Shown here: positions 1-10,542 of the stretch, piece by piece | How positions within the stretch are numbered: the first letter of the stretch is position 1 | How the letters are laid out: each line of letters begins with the position of its first letter | NCBI GenBank assembly: GCA_019247895.1 | Contig: JAFBAF010000102.1 | Coordinates: 1 to 48,860, forward strand | DNA length: 48,860 bases | From: Parafilimonas sp. | Lineage (GTDB): Bacteria > Bacteroidota > Bacteroidia > Chitinophagales > Chitinophagaceae | Reading direction: 5' to 3' | Translations under genes and position numbers: made by a program | Notes under the pieces: model-generated | Seen by the model: only the letters and a program-made list of their open reading frames with translations | Told to the model about the DNA's origin: nothing | Database searches by the model: none

Positions 1-824
1 TTATTTGCGGTTGATGCTGCAACTGCTTTTTTAAGTGTTGATAAAATACAGGTGTTGGTCCTGGCATTGTTTATAAAACAATTGACAGCGGACATAATTG
101 GTTGCCTGTGTTCACGCACAAAGGAACATGCAATATTTTAATAAGCATGTTTGATGCTGAACAAGGATTGTTAGCATGCAGCTTTGATAGCTTTAATGGC
201 TCAATACCGGCAGGTGAAAATTTATATTCAACCTATAATAGCGGTAATACGTGGATGATTGATTCGGCAGTTACACCAAAAAGTTTTATTCTTGATCTCG
301 AAGCAAAATCTCATAAGGCTGCTTTTATTGATTACAATAACTTTTATTATTCATCAAACAGAAGCGGAACATTTCCTTTGCGATATTCTATTCCTCATCC
401 ATCTGATCCTAAAAGTTATTTGCAGTTTGAAGACAGCAATTATGTGATCTTTAATTCAAGCAGCTTAATTGATATAATTGTGCGCAGGCCCGCCAGCAAC
501 GGCTGGATTGATATGCATACACCGCAAGAGGTGGTTGCCGGCGCAGTTACAGCAATTGTTTTAGATGGTAACGAATGCTGGATGAGCGAAGCATTTGATA
601 CAAATCAATTATATTATTCTTCAGACAGTGCAAAAACATTTACGCCAACTGTTCCCATTCAAAATTCTTCATTTCAATTTTTAACCAAAGCGAGAACTGG
701 CAAAACATTGGTTGGCGGCACACCATCATTTACGAATGGCCAGATATGGCTTAATAAAAGACAAGCAACCACTGCCAACAATATTTCTGTTACCAGTGAA
801 AGGTTCCCTGCTGTTGAACAATGA
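1..824 (+). CDS. Partial BNR/sialidase-like beta-propeller secreted protein, with an apparent frameshift near 43-47
   Basis: Frame 1 reads LFAVDAATAFLSVDK. Frame 3 then reads NTGVGPGIVYKTIDSGHNWLPVFTHKG...GNTWMIDS, a BNR-like 'YKTxDxGxxW' pattern. One extra A in the A4 run at 43-46 would join the frames. The 5' end is outside the window. Confidence 0.55.
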
Positions 825-870
825 GTGTAGCATTAACAATAAGCTGAATAGAAATGCTGCAACTCTATCG

Positions 871-878
871 TACATTTG
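871..878 (+). promoter_or_regulatory. Candidate Bacteroidota -7 box (TACATTTG) upstream of ribBA
   Basis: Exact match to TAnnTTTG, 14 nt before the ATG at 893. Confidence 0.4.
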
Positions 879-892
879 CTTAAATTTTATAT

Positions 893-2098
893 ATGTTGAA
901 CACGATTGAAAGTGCGATTGAAGATATAAAGCAAGGCAAGCTTGTGATTGTGGTGGATGATGAAGACCGCGAAAACGAAGGTGATTTTATAACGGCTGCG
1001 AGAAATGTTACGCCTGAAATTATCAACTTCATGAGCAAAGAAGGAAGAGGTTTGATTTGTGCGCCGATTAACGAGGAGCGTGCGGATGAATTAAAGCTTG
1101 ATCTGATGGTAAGCAACAATACTGCGTTGCATGAAACTCCTTTTACAGTAAGTGTTGATTTGATAGGTAACGGTTGCACAACGGGTATCAGCGCACACGA
1201 TCGTGCAAAAACAGTACAGGCATTAATTGATCCAAATATAAAACCCGAAGATTTAGGAAGACCCGGTCATATCTTTCCTTTGCGTGCAAAAAAAGGTGGT
1301 GTTTTAAGAAGAACTGGTCATACTGAAGCAACTATTGATTTAGCAAGATTGGCAGGTTTTGAATCTGTTGGTGTGTTGGTTGAAATTATGAATGAAGATG
1401 GAACAATGGCGCGTTTAACGCAGCTTAAAAAAATTGCAGAGAAGTTTGATCTGAAAATAATTTCTATAAAAGATTTAATTGAATATCGCTTAAAAACCGA
1501 TTCTTTGATTGATGAGATAGTGCGTGTGGCTATGCCTACAAAGTATGGCGATTTTAAGCTGGTTGCATTTAAAGAAAAAACAACAGGCGGCGAACATCTT
1601 GCATTGATAAAAGGCGAGTGGCAAAAAGATGAACCTGTGTTAACACGTGTGCACTCAAGTTGTTTTACAGGCGATATTTTAGGCAGCTTCCGTTGCGATT
1701 GTGGTGAGCAATTGCACAGAGCCATGCAGATGGTGGAAGCTGAAGGCAAGGGTTTGATTTTATACATGAACCAGGAAGGTCGTGGCATTGGATTGATGAA
1801 TAAGCTGCGTGCTTATAAACTGCAGGAAGAAGGCATGGATACCGTTGAAGCGAATTTGCATTTGGGTTTTGGAATGGATGAACGCGATTACGGTGTTGGC
1901 GCACAAATTTTGCGTTATCTCGGCGTAACCAAGTTACGGCTGATGAGCAATAACCCAAAAAAACGCGCAGGCTTAAGTGGCTATGGTTTGGAAATTGTTG
2001 ACATTGTTCCGATCGAAATAAAACCTAACGAACACAACGAAAAATATTTGCTTACAAAGCGTGATAAACTTGGTCACAAAATCTTGTCACATAAGTAA
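893..2098 (+). CDS. ribBA: Bifunctional 3,4-dihydroxy-2-butanone-4-phosphate synthase / GTP cyclohydrolase II
   Basis: RibB motif [13 protein letters not shown] and RibA motifs [23 protein letters not shown] and [10 protein letters not shown]. Confidence 0.97.
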   Translation: MLNTIESAIEDIKQGKLVIVVDDEDRENEGDFITAARNVTPEIINFMSKEGRGLICAPINEERADELKLDLMVSNNTALHETPFTVSVDLIGNGCTTGISAHDRAKTVQALIDPNIKPEDLGRPGHIFPLRAKKGGVLRRTGHTEATIDLARLAGFESVGVLVEIMNEDGTMARLTQLKKIAEKFDLKIISIKDLIEYRLKTDSLIDEIVRVAMPTKYGDFKLVAFKEKTTGGEHLALIKGEWQKDEPVLTRVHSSCFTGDILGSFRCDCGEQLHRAMQMVEAEGKGLILYMNQEGRGIGLMNKLRAYKLQEEGMDTVEANLHLGFGMDERDYGVGAQILRYLGVTKLRLMSNNPKKRAGLSGYGLEIVDIVPIEIKPNEHNEKYLLTKRDKLGHKILSHK

Positions 2099-2129
2099 TT
2101 TTATGTAACCGGCTCTTGTACTTTGTGGC

Positions 2130-2156
2130 ATCACGGTTGTGTCACTCCCTTGTACT
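2130..2156. repeat. 27-bp intergenic repeat, copy 1 (atcacggttgtgtcactcccttgtact)
   Basis: Identical to 4421-4447. Confidence 0.85.
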
Positions 2157-2160
2157 TTTG
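2153..2160 (+). promoter_or_regulatory. Candidate -7 box (TACTTTTG) upstream of pgl
   Basis: Exact TAnnTTTG match overlapping the end of the 27-bp repeat. Confidence 0.35.
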
Positions 2161-2226
2161 ATTCACTATTCGGCATTAATTTAGCATTCAAATCTTGAAT
2201 CTTTTCAAACTTTGAAATTTTAAATT

Positions 2227-2955
2227 ATGGAACTTCACGTTTGCAAAAATTACAATGAACTAAGTGAACACATCGCCGATTGGATGGTGGAATATTTATG
2301 CAAAACACTTGCAATGCACGAGAGATTTTCAATTGCATTAACCGGCGGTAACACCCCAAAAAAATTGTACGAGATTCTTGCCAGCGATGAGTACAAAAAT
2401 AAAATTGACTGGAGCCGCGCAAACATTTTCATTGGTGATGAACGCTTTGTTCCGTTTAATGATGATAAGAGCAACGCAAAAATGATTCGCGAAACTTTGC
2501 TTGATCATGTTTCAGTAGATGAAGCCCATGTTCATTTCATGCAAACGGAAAATATGTCGCCCGAAACCGCAGCCAATGCCTATGAAGAAGTGCTGGAACA
2601 TTATTTCAATAAGAATACTGCTCAATCAACTTTTGATCTTGTGTTGTTAGGCATGGGTGATGATGCGCATACACTTTCACTTTTCCCGGGCCAAAAGGAT
2701 GCTATAAATGAACAAACAAAATGGTGCACTTATTTGTGGGTGGAGCAACAAAATATGCATCGCATTACATTAACTGCACCTGTTATTAATGCTTCAAAAC
2801 AAGTTGCTTTTTTAATTAGTGGAGAAAGCAAATCATCAGCACTAAATTATGTGTTGCATAAAAAATACGATCCGCTTAATTATCCTTCGCAAATAATAAA
2901 ACCAGCCAACGGTGAATTGCACTTTTTTGTTGACGAAGCTGCGATGAACGGTTAA
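2227..2955 (+). CDS. pgl: 6-phosphogluconolactonase (DevB type)
   Basis: ALTGGNTPKKLYEIL, IFIGDERFVPFNDDKSNAKM and LLGMGDDAHTLSLFPG motifs. Confidence 0.93.
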   Translation: MELHVCKNYNELSEHIADWMVEYLCKTLAMHERFSIALTGGNTPKKLYEILASDEYKNKIDWSRANIFIGDERFVPFNDDKSNAKMIRETLLDHVSVDEAHVHFMQTENMSPETAANAYEEVLEHYFNKNTAQSTFDLVLLGMGDDAHTLSLFPGQKDAINEQTKWCTYLWVEQQNMHRITLTAPVINASKQVAFLISGESKSSALNYVLHKKYDPLNYPSQIIKPANGELHFFVDEAAMNG

Positions 2956-2964
2956 TGCTCAAGA

Positions 2965-3006
2965 GCTTTTCCTTTTTCGTAAACCGCTTTTCCCAATTCG
3001 TAAACC
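2965..3006. repeat. Two adjacent 21-bp direct repeats (gcttttccNNNttcgtaaacc)
   Basis: gcttttcctttttcgtaaacc followed directly by gcttttcccaattcgtaaacc, 18/21 identical. Confidence 0.75.
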
Positions 3007-3024
3007 ATGGCGCTATCGCACAGC

Positions 3025-3032
3025 TACTTTTG
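3025..3032 (+). promoter_or_regulatory. Candidate -7 box (TACTTTTG) 5 nt before the porin start codon
   Basis: Exact TAnnTTTG match; ATG at 3038. Confidence 0.45.
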
Positions 3033-3037
3033 CTGCA

Positions 3038-4264
3038 ATGAAATATTTATATACAGCAACCACATTTATCCTGGCTTCTGTTTTAGCTATAACAAGCCAG
3101 GCACAATACAAAACAAGAGCGCAAAATCTTATTACAACTAACGAAGATTCACTCCATGCAGGCAGCAACAAAAGCAGTACTGTTATCTCAGGTTATGGTA
3201 GTGCTTTTTATCAAAGAGATTTTAATGCAGAGCAATCTATTGCAACATTAGAGCGTGCGGTATTGTTTGTTGGTCATAAGTTCAACAACAAAATTTCTTT
3301 TTTCTCTGAGCTTGAGATTGAAAACGCAAAAGTTGAAGGTGGCGAAGGTGGCGAAGTTGCCATGGAACAGGCTTATTTAAAATTCAATTTCAATGCGCAT
3401 CAGTATTTAGTTGCCGGTTTGTTTTTGCCACGCATTGGTATCTTAAACGAAAATCATTTGCCCGTAAATTTTAATGGCGTTGAACGACCAATAGTTGAAA
3501 CGTTGGTTATTCCTGCAACGTGGCGTGAATTAGGTGTTGGGTTGTATGGCTCGTCAAACAGCCTGCCGTTAAACTATAGTATTGCATTAATGAATGGATT
3601 AAACAGTGCAGCGTTTGAACACGGCTCAGGTTTTAGAGAAGGCCGTGCTGAAGGCAGTAATGCATATGCAAATAACCTCGCAATAAATGCATCAGTACAA
3701 TATAATATTTCAGATTTTAAATTGCAGGTATCGGGTTATGCCGGCGGAACGGTTGGATTAAATAAGCAAGATGCTGATAGTTTAGGTTTGAATAATGGCG
3801 CATTTGGTACAACGCTTTATCTTGGCGAAGCCGATGTTCAGTTTGAAAAAAACGGCATCAGCGCAAAAGCGTTGGCCACATATGTCGCGTATCCTAATGC
3901 TGACAAAGTGGATGTTGCGTACGCTAAAAATATAGGTAGCGGCATGTATGGCGCTTATGCAGAAATTGGTTATGACTGGTTATATAAAAAACAAAGCACA
4001 ACTCAATTTATAACATTTGCGCGTGGTGAAATACTTGATCTCAATTCAAGTGTGCCACCGGAACCAAAAGGTATTTACGATGGTACTTTAAAACAAACTC
4101 ATATTATTGCGGGCTTTAGTTATTTGCCCATTCCAAATGTTGTGATAAAAGCTGACGTGCGTTTGTTACATACAGGTCCGCAAAATCCTGAGTTGGCAGT
4201 TGATCCTTCATCTTATAAACAGAATAATCAGTTTTTAAATATTGGAATTGGATATTCCTTTTAA
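3038..4264 (+). CDS. Outer membrane porin-like beta-barrel protein
   Basis: Signal peptide, GYGSAFYQRDF start of barrel, alternating amphipathic strands, terminal aromatic (GIGYSF). Confidence 0.7.
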   Translation: MKYLYTATTFILASVLAITSQAQYKTRAQNLITTNEDSLHAGSNKSSTVISGYGSAFYQRDFNAEQSIATLERAVLFVGHKFNNKISFFSELEIENAKVEGGEGGEVAMEQAYLKFNFNAHQYLVAGLFLPRIGILNENHLPVNFNGVERPIVETLVIPATWRELGVGLYGSSNSLPLNYSIALMNGLNSAAFEHGSGFREGRAEGSNAYANNLAINASVQYNISDFKLQVSGYAGGTVGLNKQDADSLGLNNGAFGTTLYLGEADVQFEKNGISAKALATYVAYPNADKVDVAYAKNIGSGMYGAYAEIGYDWLYKKQSTTQFITFARGEILDLNSSVPPEPKGIYDGTLKQTHIIAGFSYLPIPNVVIKADVRLLHTGPQNPELAVDPSSYKQNNQFLNIGIGYSF

Positions 4265-4420
4265 TATCTGAACAAAGATTTGGGTTGATTAAAAAGATGA
4301 TAAGATGACGAAGAACTATTTGTTAATCAGCAATTCTATTTGTCTCGTATTCTATGTCTTTTCAAAGGTCTCGCCGAATGCCGCATTAATTTTTTGTTAT
4401 CAGCTGCGGCATTTCAATTG

Positions 4421-4447
4421 ATCACGGTTGTGTCACTCCCTTGTACT
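4421..4447. repeat. 27-bp intergenic repeat, copy 2
   Basis: Identical to 2130-2156; lies between the porin and the Rieske gene. Confidence 0.85.
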
Positions 4448-4543
4448 GAAGGAAAAATGGCATCTTTGATTTCAAAATCTTACCAATATAATTAAGTCAA
4501 ACAGCATAAACAACAAGCAGTAAATCAGAAAATACTATAAATC

Positions 4544-4987
4544 GTGGTTCAGACAAGAAGAAACTTTATATCATCCTCCTGCAAAATTTGTTTACTGGGT
4601 GCAGCAGGTTTTTCATTAACCCAATCGATTGGCTGCGCACCAACGTCATCAGTATATAAAGCGGCTATCAGCAATGGGAATCTAAATGTGCCTTTGAATT
4701 TGTTTGAAAAAAATGCATTGCAAATTGTTCGTCCTGCAGGTTGGTATTATGATGTTGCCGTTCAAAAGAACGATGATAATTCTTATACCGCTTTATTGTT
4801 GCAATGCACACACCAGGAAAATCAATTAACAGTAACAGGAACAGGTTATCATTGCAGTTTACATGGCAGCGATTTTGATAAGCAAGGCAATGTGCGCAAA
4901 GGTCCGGCAGAACAATCATTGCATCATTTCGAAACTTCAGTTGATAACAATGTCCTCAACATACACATAAATAATTTCAAACCATAA
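4544..4987 (+). CDS. Rieske [2Fe-2S] protein, exported
   Basis: Rieske ligand pattern CTH...YHCSLHGS; RRNFISSSCKICLLGAAGF Tat-like leader; GTG start. Confidence 0.85.
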   Translation: MVQTRRNFISSSCKICLLGAAGFSLTQSIGCAPTSSVYKAAISNGNLNVPLNLFEKNALQIVRPAGWYYDVAVQKNDDNSYTALLLQCTHQENQLTVTGTGYHCSLHGSDFDKQGNVRKGPAEQSLHHFETSVDNNVLNIHINNFKP

Positions 4988-5319
4988 ATAAAAGAAGCAA
5001 TTTATGAACCTAAGTAAACAGACAGGGGTAAACTGCTGAAGTTTTTGAATAGTCTGTAATGCTCATTAAGGTAATGCATCACCTTTAAACTTTTTCCAGA
5101 AAATATTTCATAAAAAACATTTCGCTTCATGCGAGGATTTTCATGAAGTCATTCGTAATAGCATTCATATAATTTTGTTAAATGATTCACTGATATTTCA
5201 GACTAACTAATTACACGTAACTAATTTTGTAAAAAATAGAACGCTGCCCTTTACATAAGGTTAAGCGTTCAGTTTTTCTTCAACATTTATTTTAAATTTT
5301 ACAGCTTACTTAAAAATTA

Positions 5320-7803
5320 ATGCAACGATTATTACTCTTACTCTCCATACTTTTTTTATATTTCAATACAAAGGCGCAAAACAACATTTCCGTTACGGGC
5401 ATTGTTGCAGACAGTGCATCAAAAATGCCGGTTGAATATGCAACGATAACTTTATCTGACGCAAAAACAAACAAAACTGTAAACGGAACAACAACTGATA
5501 GTCTTGGTTATTTTAATTTAACAGGTGTTGAGTCAGGCGTGTATAATTTTTCATTTGAGTTTATTGGTTATTTCAAAAAAACAATCAATAATATAAAGAT
5601 CGAACAAAGCCGTACTCCGCACAATATCGGAATGATCTTTTTGCATAAGGATTTGAATACTTTAAAAGACGTTGTAGTTACATCGCAGGCAAAACTGGTC
5701 GAAAATAAAATTGATAAACTCGTTTATAATGCCGAGAATGACCTTACATCTGTTGGTGGTTTGGCAACCGATGTTCTTAAAAAAGTTCCGCAGGTTTCTG
5801 TTGATGCAGATGGCAATGTTGAACTTGCCGGCAGCAGTAATGTTCGCTTTTTAATAGATGGAAAACCTTCGACAGCATTTGGAAGCAACATTGCAGATGT
5901 GTTGCAGGCTATTCCTGCAAGCCAGATAAAAAGTGTTGAAGTCATCACTAATCCAGGTGCTAAATATGATGCGCAAGGTTTGGGTGGGATCATTAATATC
6001 ATTTTAAAAAAATCCAAAGTAAATGGTGTGAATGGAAACGTATCATTAAGCTTGGGAACACGATTGGAAAATGGTTCTTTCAATATTACAATGCGTCATG
6101 GAAATTTTGGTTTGCATGCATTTACAAGCGGCAATGAAAGGCTTCCCGCTCAAACACCAACTTCATCTTATCGTACCACAACAGATACAATCAACAAAGA
6201 GTATGATATATTGATGCAGCAAAGTACCCCGGAAACAAAAAGATATGGAACTGAATCAGGCCTTGGGTTTGACTGGACATTGAAAAAATACAACAGCTTT
6301 TCGGGTAGTTTAAATTATAGCAAGTATGGCTATTCCGGCAACGGCATAATGAGCCAGCAACAACAAGTCATTCCTTTTAATAGTAATGATGTGATTTCTG
6401 ATATCCAATCATTAAGTAATTCAGCAAATAAATATTATTCTGATTACATTAATGCCGACCTGGATTATAAAAGAACTTTTGCAAAAGAAGATCAGTCACT
6501 TGAAATCGATGTAAGTACAAATTATGGCCACGATAATTCAGCGGGCGGAAATTTTCAGACATTGATTCCGCAAGATTCTGTTTTTTATGGTATCAATAAT
6601 AAAAATATTGGCAGGCAAAATGAAACCGAGATTGAAATAGATTATACGCAACCATTTGCAAAGGATATTGTTTTTGATGCAGGCGCCGATCTCACATTTG
6701 ATAAGATAAACAGCAATGCGCAGGTATATGCTTTGCAAACTGATAGCAAGGAATATATTTATGACAGCTTAATTTCAAATCATCTTACCTATAATCAACA
6801 AGTGTATGCTTTGTACGCTGAATTAAGCATGCCTGTTGGCCATTTGTTTGATGTAAAAATTGGTTCAAGATATGAGCGCACCGAGATAAGCTCTTTTTAT
6901 TCCAATGCCGCGCAACAAGCAAAAACACCCGGTTATAATACAGTGGTTCCTTCTGCTTTTCTGTTACATCACTTAACCGATCATCAAACATTAAAATTGA
7001 GTTATTCAAAAAGAATTGAGCGGCCCGATTATGAAGACCTGAATCCATTTATAAATACGGCAGATCCTAAAAATATTACGGCGGGCAATCCTTACTTAAA
7101 ACCGGAGATTGGTAATCGTGTTGAGTTTAGTTATAATCATGAGTATGGTAATGCAGGCTCGTTTATGATCACTGCATTTTATCGTGCTAATAAAGATGAT
7201 ATTCAGCCTTACACGGCGGTTTACCCTGAACTTGCAATTGGCGATAGTGTATATACAAATGTTTCTGTAAGTACAAGAGAAAATATTGGCCGGGAACATA
7301 ATATGGGCGTTAACCTTTTTGGTGATGTTCGCGCAACAGATAAATTCAGCTTACGAACAAACCTTTCATTTTTTAAGCGACATATTATTAATGATATTGA
7401 TTCCGGCAGTGATGCCCACAGTTTTAATTACAGGATCAATTTGAACGCAACATACCAGTTCAGTAAAAGTTTGTCTGCAGAATTTTTCGGCAACTTTAAT
7501 TCGCCAAGAAATGAGTTGCAGGGAAAATATCCCTCATTCACTTTTTATACATTCGCTGCACGCAAACAGCTTTGGAATAAAAAGGCAAGCATAGCTTTAA
7601 CGGCTTCTAATTTTTTAAGCGAATATTTAAAATTGCCGACTGAATTATTCGGCACAAATTTTACAAGTACAAACGTGCGTAAAATTCCCATTCGTTCATT
7701 TGGTATCAACTTCACATACAAGTTTGGCAAGCTTGAATTTAAGAAAGATAAGGATGATAGTAAAGACAATAGCGTACCTGAGCTGGGTAGTGGAAATAAT
7801 TAA
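5320..7803 (+). CDS. TonB-dependent receptor-like outer membrane protein (CarboxypepD_reg-like N-terminus, plug, barrel)
   Basis: GIVADSASKMPVEYATITL, plug motif SVEVITNPGAKYDAQGLGGIINIILKK, long C-terminal barrel. Confidence 0.9.
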   Translation: MQRLLLLLSILFLYFNTKAQNNISVTGIVADSASKMPVEYATITLSDAKTNKTVNGTTTDSLGYFNLTGVESGVYNFSFEFIGYFKKTINNIKIEQSRTPHNIGMIFLHKDLNTLKDVVVTSQAKLVENKIDKLVYNAENDLTSVGGLATDVLKKVPQVSVDADGNVELAGSSNVRFLIDGKPSTAFGSNIADVLQAIPASQIKSVEVITNPGAKYDAQGLGGIINIILKKSKVNGVNGNVSLSLGTRLENGSFNITMRHGNFGLHAFTSGNERLPAQTPTSSYRTTTDTINKEYDILMQQSTPETKRYGTESGLGFDWTLKKYNSFSGSLNYSKYGYSGNGIMSQQQQVIPFNSNDVISDIQSLSNSANKYYSDYINADLDYKRTFAKEDQSLEIDVSTNYGHDNSAGGNFQTLIPQDSVFYGINNKNIGRQNETEIEIDYTQPFAKDIVFDAGADLTFDKINSNAQVYALQTDSKEYIYDSLISNHLTYNQQVYALYAELSMPVGHLFDVKIGSRYERTEISSFYSNAAQQAKTPGYNTVVPSAFLLHHLTDHQTLKLSYSKRIERPDYEDLNPFINTADPKNITAGNPYLKPEIGNRVEFSYNHEYGNAGSFMITAFYRANKDDIQPYTAVYPELAIGDSVYTNVSVSTRENIGREHNMGVNLFGDVRATDKFSLRTNLSFFKRHIINDIDSGSDAHSFNYRINLNATYQFSKSLSAEFFGNFNSPRNELQGKYPSFTFYTFAARKQLWNKKASIALTASNFLSEYLKLPTELFGTNFTSTNVRKIPIRSFGINFTYKFGKLEFKKDKDDSKDNSVPELGSGNN

Positions 7804-7888
7804 TTTGATTAATGAATCATTTTCTGCTTACTTCTAATTTTCTTCAAATTATGGCCTGTATTTTGAAAAATAATTAAACAGCCATAAA

Positions 7889-8866
7889 ATGAAAATTATG
7901 CGAGGATATGTTTGTGTTTTATTAATGATTTTATTTTTTAAAAACGTAAATGCGCAAAATGATACGCTGGTAAATAAGCTGGATAGCCTTAATAGAAAAA
8001 CTGACACCACCGGCAGTCAAACCAACATCATCAATCCCCACGCCTATACAGAAAACACACGAATAAGTTTTCCGGCATACTTTATATTGCTGGGTAATGA
8101 TTTTAAACAACAGGTAACGGCGCCATTTCATCAAACTTCAAAAGAGTGGCTACGCATTGGTGTTTACTGCGCTTCAGTTGCAACTATATCAGCCGTTGCT
8201 GATGAACCTGTTCAACGCTTTGCAGTAAAAGTGCACGATAGCAGCAAGGCTGTATCAGCTGTTAGCAGTTATGTTACCAAATTTGGCGGCAGATACGAAG
8301 TATATACTTTAGCGGCATTAGGTGGTTATGGATTTATTTTCAATAATAAAAAAATGCAAACAACAACTTTGCTTGCCACTCAGGCTTACATAACAAGCGG
8401 TCTTATAGAAACTATACTTAAAACTATCAGCGGAAGGCAAAGACCAAGTTATTATAACCCAAATCATCCGGAATCGGAGCCTTATTTTCATGGCCCTTTT
8501 TTTAAAAAAGGTGTTGATGTAAGTGGTCATGCAATAAATAGCTCTTTTCCTTCAGGGCACACTACAGTTATATTTGCAGCGGCAACTGTTTTTGCAAAAG
8601 AATATAAGAATACTCCGTGGGTTCCGCCATTAGCGTATGGCGCTGCTACTCTTGTTGGATTAAGCAGAATTACGGAAAACAAGCATTGGACTACAGATGT
8701 TATTGTGGGCTCAACACTTGGATATTTATGCGGCAGGCAAGTTGTAAATAACTACCATCGCTATGCTAAATTGAAAGCACCGAATAAAAGCGGGACGCTA
8801 TCGTTTAATTTGAATTATAACGGTTATAATTTTGAGCCGGGTTTTGTTTATACTTTTAGAAATTAA
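7889..8866 (+). CDS. PAP2-superfamily phosphatase, exported or membrane
   Basis: GRQRPSYYNP, SSFPSGHTT and SRITENKHWTTDV motifs. Confidence 0.92.
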   Translation: MKIMRGYVCVLLMILFFKNVNAQNDTLVNKLDSLNRKTDTTGSQTNIINPHAYTENTRISFPAYFILLGNDFKQQVTAPFHQTSKEWLRIGVYCASVATISAVADEPVQRFAVKVHDSSKAVSAVSSYVTKFGGRYEVYTLAALGGYGFIFNNKKMQTTTLLATQAYITSGLIETILKTISGRQRPSYYNPNHPESEPYFHGPFFKKGVDVSGHAINSSFPSGHTTVIFAAATVFAKEYKNTPWVPPLAYGAATLVGLSRITENKHWTTDVIVGSTLGYLCGRQVVNNYHRYAKLKAPNKSGTLSFNLNYNGYNFEPGFVYTFRN

Positions 8867-8872
8867 TTGTGT

Positions 8873-9871
8873 TTAATATTTACATACAATCACCTGGAAT
8901 GTTCCGGGCATGAGCGGAGGTCTTTTTGAGGTATCAGTTGATGCGCCAAAATCTGCTGTTGGTGTATAAACATTATGGGTATGCATATCTACCGTTAATG
9001 TTCTTGCGCCACGCTTTGTTGCAAGGTTATTGATAACCGTAAACTTATTTTTCGATTCTTCCTTTATAATCGTTAAAGTGCCTTCGCCATTGGATGAATA
9101 GATTGTGTTTAGTGACGGATCAAACGCAGTTCCATCACAGCCATCCCCAATAGGAAGTTTTGTAATTAATTTGCCGTTTGTGGCATCTATCACAATCAAT
9201 AATTTATTATCACAACCGGCAAACAATAATTTATTTTTTTTATCGATCGATAAGCCGGAAGGTGATTCTCCCGGTGCAACAGACCATGTATGAATTAATT
9301 TCATTGAATTGATATCAATCACTTCTATTTCACTTTTGTCTTCATTATTAATATAAATATTTCCTGCATTATCACTAACAGCAGTTTCGGGTTTCCCTTT
9401 CACATCAATTGTTGCAACTACTTTGTTTGTTGATGGATCAATTACACTTATATCTTTACTTCCACCATTACAGGTTATGATTTTTTTAGAATATTCATCA
9501 TAAAAAATTGCATCCGGATTTTTCCCGGTTGCAATGCTATCAGTAACGTGTAGTGTATTTAAATCAAACACAAAAACATTATTTAATCTTCCGTTGCTTG
9601 TAAATCCTTTATTTAAATTATGCACAAGTGCAATGCCGTGCACGCCAAGTGTACCCGGAATTATGCCGACTGAATCACCATTATTCTTATCAATTACATT
9701 TACTTGTGTGCCGTGAGAAACAAATAATTTATTTGACGCAGAATCAACAAAAATGTAATCCCACCAGCCATCACTTTTTATGTGAAATGAGTCTGCAACA
9801 TGCAATGGCGTTTGCGCAAATAAATTTGCTGACATAAATAATAGAGCGATCGACAAAATTTGCTTAAGCAT
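8873..9871 (-). CDS. YncE-like beta-propeller secreted protein (paralogue of 45183-46193)
   Basis: Repeats such as SNKLFVSHGTQVNVIDKNNGDSVG and KIITCNGGSKDISVIDPSTNKVVATIDV. Start chosen at MLKQILSIALLF (signal peptide) rather than the upstream ATG at 9919. Confidence 0.85.
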   Translation of the reverse strand: MLKQILSIALLFMSANLFAQTPLHVADSFHIKSDGWWDYIFVDSASNKLFVSHGTQVNVIDKNNGDSVGIIPGTLGVHGIALVHNLNKGFTSNGRLNNVFVFDLNTLHVTDSIATGKNPDAIFYDEYSKKIITCNGGSKDISVIDPSTNKVVATIDVKGKPETAVSDNAGNIYINNEDKSEIEVIDINSMKLIHTWSVAPGESPSGLSIDKKNKLLFAGCDNKLLIVIDATNGKLITKLPIGDGCDGTAFDPSLNTIYSSNGEGTLTIIKEESKNKFTVINNLATKRGARTLTVDMHTHNVYTPTADFGASTDTSKRPPLMPGTFQVIVCKY

Positions 9872-10038
9872 ATTAATATTGTTATTTAAAGAATGTTTTT
9901 TATTATAGTTGAGAACCAATAACCATTAAGAATTTTTTCAGAAAGAATACCAAAACCGGCACCGCAATCACATCGCTTGCTTAATGCCTGATTTCATTCA
10001 ACAGAAATTGCTTTATATATTTTAGCTTCTGTTTAAGA

Positions 10039-10449
10039 TTAATCTTGTTCCTCTTTTAAAAATTTACCGTTCTCATCAAACAAAAGATCTTTGCCCTTTA
10101 CTTCGGCTTCATACATTTTACTTGATGTTGGATTGCTGATAATAGCTGCTTCTTTTATTGATGCTCCTTTGTAATTTGTTTGCACGTAATCTGCAACTGC
10201 TTTTGGCAATTCGCTTACATTAATATCGGTTTCTGTTTCCAGCCATTTACCTGCTGCATCAAAAGTTGCCGACATTGTTTTTCCATCTTTACTAAAGTTT
10301 GCTTCATAGTTACCATCTTCCTTATCCCATTTTTTTACGGTCGTATTGGGAAAGTTTTTTTCAAACGCAGTTTTAACCGCTGAAGGAACATTTTGAGCGC
10401 TGCAACTGATGGTTGCAAAAAGAATCATACCTGCAAATAGATGTTTCAT
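10039..10449 (-). CDS. PepSY-like secreted protein
   Basis: Lipoprotein-like signal; VPSAVKTAFEKNFPNTTVKKWDKEDGNYEANFSKDGK pattern. Confidence 0.8.
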   Translation of the reverse strand: MKHLFAGMILFATISCSAQNVPSAVKTAFEKNFPNTTVKKWDKEDGNYEANFSKDGKTMSATFDAAGKWLETETDINVSELPKAVADYVQTNYKGASIKEAAIISNPTSSKMYEAEVKGKDLLFDENGKFLKEEQD

Positions 10450-10542
10450 TTTTTAAAATTTATCCTGCAATTTTCATTATGAATTTGGAGGTATTCTGTA
10501 GCAGGTTTTGGTAGCAATTTTTCAAAATTATTGCTGTTGAAA

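Noticed and set aside
880-1958. Antisense ORFs opposite ribBA (880-1179, 1318-1788, 1665-1958)
   Set aside because: They overlap a very well supported conserved gene on the other strand and show no recognisable protein features.
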